Made by a program: the position numbers and the translations under genes. Shown piece by piece: positions 57,601 through 64,000 of a DNA stretch of 64,000 nt (the stretch's first letter is position 1; every line of letters begins with the position of its first letter). The DNA is from Carposina sasakii. Its lineage: Eukaryota > Arthropoda > Insecta > Lepidoptera > Carposinidae. The stretch spans positions 8,067,501 to 8,131,500 of the forward strand of contig CP053159.1 of the NCBI GenBank assembly GCA_014607495.2. Reading direction: 5' to 3'. The notes under the pieces are model-generated. The model saw nothing but the letters and a program-made list of their open reading frames with translations, was not told the origin of the DNA and searched no databases.

Positions 57601-60076
57601 ACTTCTTTAAATCGATTCATGTTAGATAGAAGGTCCGCCAACCAGTACTGCAGATCATATGTTTTGGTCTGCAGCTGTATGCTGGGCTGGATTACGTTTC
57701 AGCCTTTTTTTTCTATTTTGTATTACATTGTATAATTATATAAATGCTGAATAAATTATTCCTTATTCTTATTTCTTATATAGCATACTATATTTACTTA
57801 TACAGGGTGTAACAGAAGGGGTATGTTAAGCGAAAAGCTATATAAATAGCTCACTATAGAGAACCTATTTCCAAAATTTGAGACTCGAAATCACATGTTT
57901 ATTTTTCCAGATAGTATGGAGAATTTTTAAATATCTCAGGAATTTTCATACAATCTTGAAAAATAAAAATGTGATTTCGAGTCTCAAATTTTGTGGATAG
58001 GTTCTCTATAGTGGGCTATTTACATAGCTTTTCGCTTAACATACCCTTTTTGTTACATTCTGTATAACATTATACACAATGTATAGGTAAGTAAAATGTA
58101 ATTTAATTTATATCGTCTCTTCGTAGTATACAAACGTGCCTACAAATTTTCTAGGAGAGCGTTTTAAACATTTGACGTGTTATAAGTTTTAACTAACTGA
58201 ACTTTTCTGACTGAACCGAAAAAATATTTTATCTATTAATTTTACCACATGTGAAATGTAGACCGACATTAAGTACCTGTAATAATAATATATAAGTTTG
58301 TATACAGGATGTTTTTTCGTTGCCACCCTTTACGAAGGGTATGTACTCTATACATTGAATAAAGTAAGTTTATGCCAAAAAAAATCTGGAAAACGTTGTA
58401 AATAAAAAAAAAACAATATTTAATTACTTGATCGGGCGAAATTAATAATGTTTATGTTAGTTTTTTTATAGACAGATTTTAATAAATTTCTCGTGAAAAA
58501 ATCTTGCTACACGCGTCTATGTGAATTTTTGCAAAAATGACGCAGTCTATTTACACAACTTTGGACCCTAATATCTTGGGAACCAGATACTTCCCAGGTA
58601 TGCTTCCATGGAGAAAAATGATCGTGATGATGAGGAGATTCCGTAGTATTCGTTTGAACGTAGGAACGTTGACGACCAAAAAACATCCTATATGTATAAT
58701 AATCGTTTTGAATTTAATTAATACCTTTGCAGAGAAAATGTTTTTCATATTCTGATATTATTTTATTCTAAACGTTGGATAATTAATATCACCGGTGGCT
58801 TAGTGGTAAGAGCGCTGGCACGGAATGCAGAGGTCGTGTATTCGATTCCCACCCGGGTGAGGAATTTTTTCCATTTCTTTATTAATAAATTTATAATATA
58901 TAATATCTTGACTAAGATAAAAAAAAAACACTTCTCCATAATATAATCCGTTAGGATATGGTTGATCGCTTCATCATGTTGAGGGATTCAGCTTTGTTTG
59001 CCGAGATTTGGCTTGTGTATAGCTATCGGGATGAAAAAATAACGTTGGCAATAATGTAATTTCAAAAGGAGATGGTAAAATTCGTTATCAGAGTAATTGA
59101 CCCGGTGGCTCAGTGGTAAGAGCGCTGGCACGGAATGCAGAGGTCGTGGGTTCGATTCCCACCCGGGTGAGGATTTTTTTCCACTTCTTTATTAATAAAA
59201 TTAATATTTTTCTTTATTTTTGCAATTTGACTTCAACACGAATATTTAATTATTTAAGTACCTATCTGCCTATGTACCTTATCTGTTTAACTAATCTGAA
59301 CTATTATGACTAAATAGACCTTAAAAAAGAAAATAAAATAAACAAAAGTAATGGCTTTAAAAGCCATATAAATGGGATTATAAAATAAAATATAGTTTAG
59401 TTACATAATTTACTGAAATAGCTCGAATAGTATTAGGTAGGTACTTATATTGTATAACAAAAACCGTTATACAATTTTGGGTTTAAGTTACGAGTATTTT
59501 TGAATACTTTTGAAGAGACACAACGCTTGTCCGCTTGAACGTAGGTAACTATGATTACTTACACTGTTTTAGCGCGATAAAATACGTATAAATTTTATTT
59601 CGGCCAATTTAAAAATAATGTTTTTCTAAAACTAATGCGCCATCTTTTTGAAGATCAATAATCTCTCCCTAGATCATTTGTCAAAATTCAAAAGAAATTT
59701 ATCAATAATACCAAATATTTCCAAATATCTCAACTTCACATGTATTTAGAAATCGTACAGTTAGGTATTTTAATGCGAATTGGCATTTATTGGAGTCAGC
59801 GCGGCCTAAGGTCAGCGGTGAGTTGTAACGTAAATTGAACGAAGTGTTAGAAGTCAAATCATGTCCTCCGAAACTTATACAGCTCAAAACGCCTAGAACG
59901 AAAATAATTAATACTTTGTATTGCTTATAATTACAATTGTAATTATAGGTAGGCTGTTACTTAGGATCTAGCATGTTTCATAAAATACAATATTGAAATA
60001 ATAAAAAAAAAACAAAAATAATTGCATTACCCAGCGCTCCACTGCAAACGGCAAGAATTAATATTGTTTGAAACAT
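54677..60076 (-). CDS. Secreted chymotrypsin-like serine protease, five exons
   Basis: Exons (minus strand): 60076-60031, 57562-57364, 56515-56257, 55826-55689 and 54838-54677, together 804 bases = 267 residues plus stop. All introns are GT...AG and phases agree (1, 2, 0, 0). Residues 1-16 are a signal peptide (MFQTILILAVCSGAL). A short propeptide leads to VVGG, the N-terminus of the mature S1 domain. The catalytic His is in LSAAHC, Asp in NDIALLKL and Ser in GDSGGP. Six cysteines fit the three usual disulfides. Position 189 (chymotrypsin numbering, by spacing to Ser195) is Asn and position 216 Val, so neither trypsin-like Asp189 nor chymotrypsin Ser189. The GVTSFV...PSGFAKV end resembles insect chymotrypsin/collagenase-like enzymes. 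The residue before VVGG is Leu, not the usual Arg/Lys. It is probably exported, perhaps digestive; that role is inference. Confidence 0.9.
54869..55112. mobile_element. Palindromic MITE, family P, copy 2
   Basis: It runs from TACAGGGTGTAACAAAAAGG to TTTTTGTTACACTCTGTA with near-perfect long arms. It lies in intron 4 of the protease gene. Confidence 0.85.
55144..55192. repeat. Perfect 18-bp hairpin in intron 4
   Basis: CACGACTTTCTTTTACAT is followed after 13 bases by its exact reverse complement. It sits directly before the Helitron-like unit at 55193. Confidence 0.8.
55193..55385 (+). mobile_element. Helitron-like nonautonomous element in intron 4
   Basis: It contains GATACTTTTATCCCGGGAAA and ends CCACGCGGACAGAGTCGTGG followed by GCATCATTAGT. 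The interior follows the family seen at 5333. The start is slightly diverged. Confidence 0.55.
56078..56160. mobile_element. SINE fragment in intron 3
   Basis: ACGCCTTTATCCTTTACGGG and GTAGGCAGAGCACCAAGGGC are words of a common lepidopteran SINE. A related GGGCGTGACTTTATGTAGG stretch lies at 63480. Confidence 0.5.
56640..56752 (+). mobile_element. SINE alternative body in intron 2
   Basis: GTGCAAGTGCCTGTTGTCGC through GGGCCCGGTGGTGGGCGCAC to CCATAGTGAATAAA parallels 41910-42005 in reverse. The tRNA-like head is missing. Confidence 0.7.
56995..57295. repeat. Inverted unit with tandemly duplicated right arm
   Basis: GCGTTAGCGAAAATTGTAC at 57016 is matched in inverse by GTACATTTTTCGCTATCGCG at 57109 and again by GTACAATTTTCGCTATCGC at 57211. 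The 103-base block TTTTGACATT...CGCCCGGCCGCTC occurs twice in tandem (from 57081 and 57184). It lies wholly in intron 2. Confidence 0.75.
57801..58064. mobile_element. Palindromic MITE, family P, copy 3
   Basis: It runs from TACAGGGTGTAACAGAAGGG to TTTTTGTTACATTCTGTA with long complementary arms meeting near TTTTTAAATATCTCAGG. It lies in intron 1 of the protease gene. Confidence 0.85.
58303..58692 (-). mobile_element. CAGGGTG element, family B, copy 3
   Basis: It is the reverse of 15929-16292: starts TACAGGATGTTTTTTCGTTG and ends GACGACCAAAAAACATCCTA. It lies in intron 1 of the protease gene. Confidence 0.8.
58788..59190 (+). mobile_element. Tandem SINE family T dimer in intron 1
   Basis: tRNA-like heads at 58790-58860 and 59098-59170, 310 bp apart. 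Both have GGTGGCTTAGTGGTAAG or GGTGGCTCAGTGGTAAG and TTCGATTCCCACCCGGGTGA. The intervening body matches that at 29485. Confidence 0.8.
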
Positions 60077-60090
60077 TTTAACAAAGCTGT

Positions 60091-60132
60091 ACTGATATGA
60101 TTTATTTGTAAAAACTGTGCCACATATATATA
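60091..60132 (-). promoter_or_regulatory. Core promoter of the protease gene
   Basis: On the minus strand, TATATATAT (60132-60124) is followed by the arthropod initiator TCAGT (60095-60091) at the usual distance of about 30 bases. It would give a 17-base 5' UTR before the ATG at 60076. Confidence 0.65.
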
Positions 60133-61055
60133 CTAATAGTTCTTTACCTAATAATGTTTATAACAATTCGAAAAACTCCATAATCCACATTACGACACTA
60201 TATAACTGCAATAAATACGTTGGTATTTTTTTATTGTTAAAAAAAGAGGTTAACTTTAAATTCCCAGTTGAACTGAACATTCAGTGTAAAATGATGTGTA
60301 TAATTGTAGATAGGTACATAAATGGTTTTATGTGCCGGCTGATACTGTAAACCTTTGAGACCTTAGGCCCTTTTACATGACACCACGGCGGCAGCGGTGT
60401 AACAGGCCCTAAATACTTATACGGTTCGATTATCGTATTCGTAACAAATAGTTCTGCCCTGCCATGTTAATCAAACATGGCCGTGGGATCTCTATTATGA
60501 TCCTGCAGTTCTGGCTAATCATTTCGTAATATTGAAGGTATGTATCTATGTATGTAATTTAAACTAGTCTTACAGATCTATCTGTTTTAAAGTTATAAAT
60601 AACTATAATTAGCATCATCGACTGGATGGGATCAACATGCGTTGTTAGTATCATACAAAAGCCGCAGTTTTTCTTGAAATCTAAATTGTCTATTTGAATT
60701 TATCACTGTCACAGCACCGAACACCACGTAGTTTCCACGTAATTCGCTAATCTAGGGCAGCGTCTTATCACTTCGATCTAAGGCGCAGTCTCATCGCAGT
60801 ATAGATCATATCTCTAGGCCTGTCCATACTATCTAGCTGGCTCAGTGGATAATTCTTTGCCTCTTTACGAGGTTGTAAACTTCATTATTACCTACTTTCA
60901 GGTAAAGGCAATATTCTACTTTATTTCTACAACAACAGCCTAGTTGACAAAATTTTTATTCTGATAATTATTATGAGTTTCACCGATGTAATTTTTTGTG
61001 AATATTACAAATTGCAAAATATGCGCAATTTTGTGAGTACTTAGTGACTATTTTT
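60133..61055. other. Upstream region of the protease gene
   Basis: AT-rich with no second gene. A decayed tRNA-like word (GCTGGCTCAGTGGATAATTC) is at 60835. GATCCTGCAGTTCTGGCTAA at 60500 resembles 30745. Confidence 0.45.
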
Positions 61056-62535
61056 AACCGACTTCAAAAAAGAGAGGTTATCAATTCGTCTGTATGTTTT
61101 TTTATTTTTTCTATTTTTATTTTTTTTATGTGTGTTACCTCAGAACTCCGTCACTTATGAACCGACTTCAATTTTTTTTAATAGTTTGTCATGGTATGCT
61201 TTCAAGTTAGTCCCATGGTGAATACCACATCAGGATCTGATGATGGGATCTTGGAGAAATCGAGGGCAATCCTCAAATATTGTAGGCACATGTAGTCTGT
61301 TTTTATACTTTTACTGAGCGTTTTGATCACCTACATATAAAACATAACATCTGATGATGGAATCTCTAAGGAATCTAGGGATATCCTTAATTATAATAGG
61401 CACGAGTAGTCCGTTTTTAGATTTTTATAGAGAATTTTGGTCAGCTACACATAATATAAAGGAAACGAGGGTCTGATGATGGAGCCGCCGAAAAACAGAT
61501 AGTGGAACTTTTTAGTAACAAAATCCTCCTATGGCAGGGGGAGACCTACATCCAGTAGTGGACTGCAACAGGCTTATGAAGATGAGGATAGTTGTGTTAA
61601 GTCGTGAAATTATATGTTGCATTAAGCGGTGTCTGAAGTAAGATGGTTATAGAGGAAGAGGTAGACATGAGATGACGGATAATAGGGATGAATGAAAGAA
61701 GAGTACCTACATATTGCACCGACCCCAAATGATTGGGAACAGGGCAGGAAGAAGGAGTGTAATTATATGTTGCTTAAATAACAGTGTACATGGCTGTTGT
61801 GCTGCCAAATCTCTTATATTCCTCCGAGGCGTGGTGCATGTACCATCGCCATATACGCACTCTGGATCGATTCCACCTCAAGTGTCTCCGATCCATCATG
61901 AGAATCAGATGGTCCGACCGAGTACGTAATACCGAAGTATTGCGAAGAGCCAATGTAAGTGGCATTGAGGCCTACTTAATGCGTCGGCAGCTTCGGTGAT
62001 ATGAAGAGATGCAATATAGATCCATCTAAATGGGAAGTTTTGGCAGCACAGACCAGAGTGGCGCAGGATGGTGATGAAGCAAGTTCACGAGTTCGAGGAG
62101 CAGCGTCAAGCTGACCTTGACGCTAAACGTGAACTAAAGACTCGTCCTCTTGCTGCCATTATCTATAATTACAATAATGGCGCATTAACCTGTCCTCTGT
62201 GTGCGCGGGCGTTCAGGGCGAAGATTGGCTATGTAAGCCATCTCCGAGCGCATGAACGCCAACTTAGTAATATCTAGGAGTAGAAGTGGTGGCCATGACC
62301 GAAATCGGTCGGAGGTCATCATTATCATCATCATCGTCATATTGTCAGACGTAAAGTTTCGTAGCCTAGTAATTTCTCTCTTTTGTCATGTGGCCTATTT
62401 AAACATTTGCTGGCATATAAATCTGACTATATTATGCCTTCTAAACTTCGTACACGGCTTAACGCAATATATATTTTCCCTTTAGTAAAATTTTACTTTA
62501 GTAAGCTCGAGTTTTGGGAGGAAGTCGGTTTTTCG
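61056..62535 (+). mobile_element. Long chimeric AACCGACTTC element, copy 2
   Basis: It is parallel to 48134-49745 from head to tail but lacks about 170 bases within the LINE part (after 61999). It ends GAGGAAGTCGGTTTTTCG. Confidence 0.8.
61784..62277 (+). pseudogene. LINE ORF2 C-terminus in chimeric copy 2
   Basis: [20 protein letters not shown] and [19 protein letters not shown] are followed by a deletion, then KQVHEFEEQRQADLDAK and a C2H2-like end CPLCARAFRAKIG...HLRAH. The deletion and frame changes make it noncoding. Confidence 0.8.
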
Positions 62536-62572
62536 TTTAAAAAATTTATCTATTATGATTTAACTTTATTTT

Positions 62573-63400
62573 TAACCCCCGACGCAAAAATGACGTGGTG
62601 TTATAAGTTTGACCTGTCTCTCTCTCTCTGTGTGTATGTGTCTGTCTGTGGCATCGTAGCTCCCAAACGGATGATCCGATTTTAATGCGGTTTTTTTTGT
62701 TTGAAAGGTATATCAGTCGAGAGTGTTCTTAGCTATGTTTGGTGAAAATCGGTTCAGGTCTTCAAGGTCATCAGGTCGTTTGTTAGGTGTGATAGGAATG
62801 TTACACGCTCAGTTTGCTTGCAAGCATATGTGGGATCTGACATTTGAATTTTTGCTGATAATCTAGAATGACCAAAGTTTAATCTTTATTGTTTCTTAAT
62901 CTCTGCAATTCTCCCAGAGCCAGTTTGTCATGAGGATTGTTAAACAGCTTCCTTTGGTCGAGATCGCATATGGCGACCCCATCTAAACTTTTTACGCGGC
63001 GAAAAATAAAAGAAATTAAATGAAAAATTAAGGAGCTCCTTCAAAAAGCATGAAATAAAAAATGTAAAAAAACCCCCGACCCAAAAAAAGTACGCAATCA
63101 TTATGACAAAAGGTTTAAAATGCTAAACCCTATAAAAAGCAAAAAATAACTTAACACTACGTAAGTACCAACTAAAGCATGTCAGACTATCTACTCGGGA
63201 CTTTGTGCCACCTTTATGTCGGAGGCATAACCGCTAAGTTATATTTGCTTTTTATAGGGTTTAGCATTTTAAACTTTTTGTCATAATGATTGCGTACTTT
63301 TTTTGGGTCGGAGGTTTTTAAAAAATTTTACATAATTTTTTTAGATTTAATACAAATTCAGCTTAAAATAACACATTTAAAATCAAACGCAGTCCACAAT
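62573..63400. repeat. CCCCCGACGC repeat with nested palindrome
   Basis: AACCCCCGACGCAAAAATGA and GTGTCTGTCTGTGGCATCGT are the head of a well-known lepidopteran repeat. The continuation is interrupted at 63066-63319 by a palindrome whose ends carry the related word CCCCCGACCC. Confidence 0.6.
63066..63319. mobile_element. Palindromic MITE with about 87-bp arms
   Basis: The left arm AACCCCCGACCCAAAAAAAG ... TATAAAAAGCAAA pairs with the right arm, ending CTTTTTTTGGGTCGGAGGTT. The two differ by only a few bases. The central loop is about 80 bases. Confidence 0.85.
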
Positions 63401-63419
63401 AATTTTATTTTATAGCACT

Positions 63420-63500
63420 TAAGCTGGTGAAAAGTGGGTGTGTAATTTTTACACTTCTGTCCAACCTCTTTGGGGGGTAATGGGCGTGACTTTATGTAGG
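63420..63500. repeat. SINE-like fragment
   Basis: GTGGGTGTGTAATTTTTACA and TTGGGGGGTAATGGGCGTGA resemble the fragment at 56078 in reverse. Confidence 0.4.
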
Positions 63501-63867
63501 TACCTATGTATGTAAATCATGTCAACTCACTTTTTTTTAAAATATAATTTGTGTATCTAATTTTGTATTAATCGATCACTAGTCTATAATTTTTAGATAG
63601 TTGGTACTGATTTTATCAATCAACTTCAATTAATAAACAATTTAACAGGAATTGAATTACGGTTGAATAGACTGATGACGCGTTTTACACTGATTAATTA
63701 TAGGAAATGTATTATGTTTCTGTTTCGCAGTTTAATTGAGACTTATTCGCCCTAATTGCATGAATAATTGCATCAAGAACATTCTGTTAAATTAAATAAC
63801 AAAAAGTTGTATGTGTAAAATTCGTACGCTAATAGTTATGTTTTTAGCTTTACACCAATATTCTATA

Positions 63868-64000
63868 GCGGTGATACCTCGTGAGATTCGGACGTGCGCC
63901 TTCCAATCGGGCGGGACGGCGCGGCGTAAGTTTGATCCCAGTCACGAGCCTGTACCAATGAGTTTATTCAATGTAGGGATTTTAATCTTCTATAATTGTC
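63868..64000 (+). mobile_element. tRNA-derived SINE, family A, copy 3 (cut by window edge)
   Basis: GCGGTGATACC, GTAAGTTTGATCCCAGTCAC and CCTGTACCAATGAGTTTATT match the head of copy 1 at 1041. A 10-base GC insertion (GGGACGGCGC) interrupts the head. The body continues beyond the window. Confidence 0.7.

Noticed and set aside
59702..59907. Possible extra exon of the protease gene, open for 61 codons after an acceptor-like TTCTAG
   Set aside because: Exon 1 joins exon 2 directly in phase and yields a good signal peptide cleavage region. Including this block would end the protein at a stop and leave no donor that restores the frame.
1..64000. CRISPR arrays, bacterial operons, riboswitches
   Set aside because: The DNA is clearly insect nuclear sequence; no regularly spaced short direct repeats were seen.

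Overview
The window reads as nuclear DNA of a lepidopteran insect (moth or butterfly). This rests on the AT-rich background, the many GGTACCTA-type motifs, and a dense set of repeats that I recognise as typical of Lepidoptera: tRNA-derived SINEs, the AACCGACTTC element, Helitron-like units ending in CTAGT, and palindromic MITEs. No database search was possible, so the species is unknown and most repeat families carry descriptive names only.

Two things in the window are clearly genes. The first is a complete endogenous errantivirus (env-bearing Ty3/gypsy element) on the + strand at about 21400-28840. It has two 249-bp LTRs differing at one base, a tRNA-Ser primer binding site, a gag ORF, a pol ORF reached by a -1 frameshift at an A-AAA-AAG heptamer, and an env ORF with no ATG of its own near its 5' end. 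Env can be joined in frame by splicing to a tiny leader exon that lies upstream of gag. The provirus interrupts a tRNA-derived SINE and is flanked by a short target duplication. The second is a host gene on the - strand at 54677-60076, split into five short exons. It encodes a 267-residue secreted chymotrypsin-fold serine protease with an intact His/Asp/Ser triad and a recognisable core promoter.

Layout: 1-10700 holds repeats (deletion derivative of the AACCGACTTC element, SINE, Helitron-like units, a degenerate DNA element) in gene-free AT-rich DNA. 10747-11095 looks like a promoter plus 5' exon of a + strand gene whose later exons I could not find. 11100-21200 holds MITEs (including a hAT-type one with a perfect 8-bp target duplication), a perfect 32-bp hairpin and a SINE. 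21400-28840 is the provirus. 29485-47200 is a repeat graveyard: tandem SINE dimers, dead LINE reverse-transcriptase fragments, hAT-like and other TIR elements. 48134-49745 and 61056-62535 are long copies of a chimeric element carrying a LINE tail. 54677-60076 is the protease gene, its introns filled with MITEs and SINEs. 60077-64000 returns to repeats.

The provirus proteins form one life cycle: Gag builds the particle, Pol copies and integrates the genome, and Env would give envelope fusion. No other operon-like or cooperating gene set was found.
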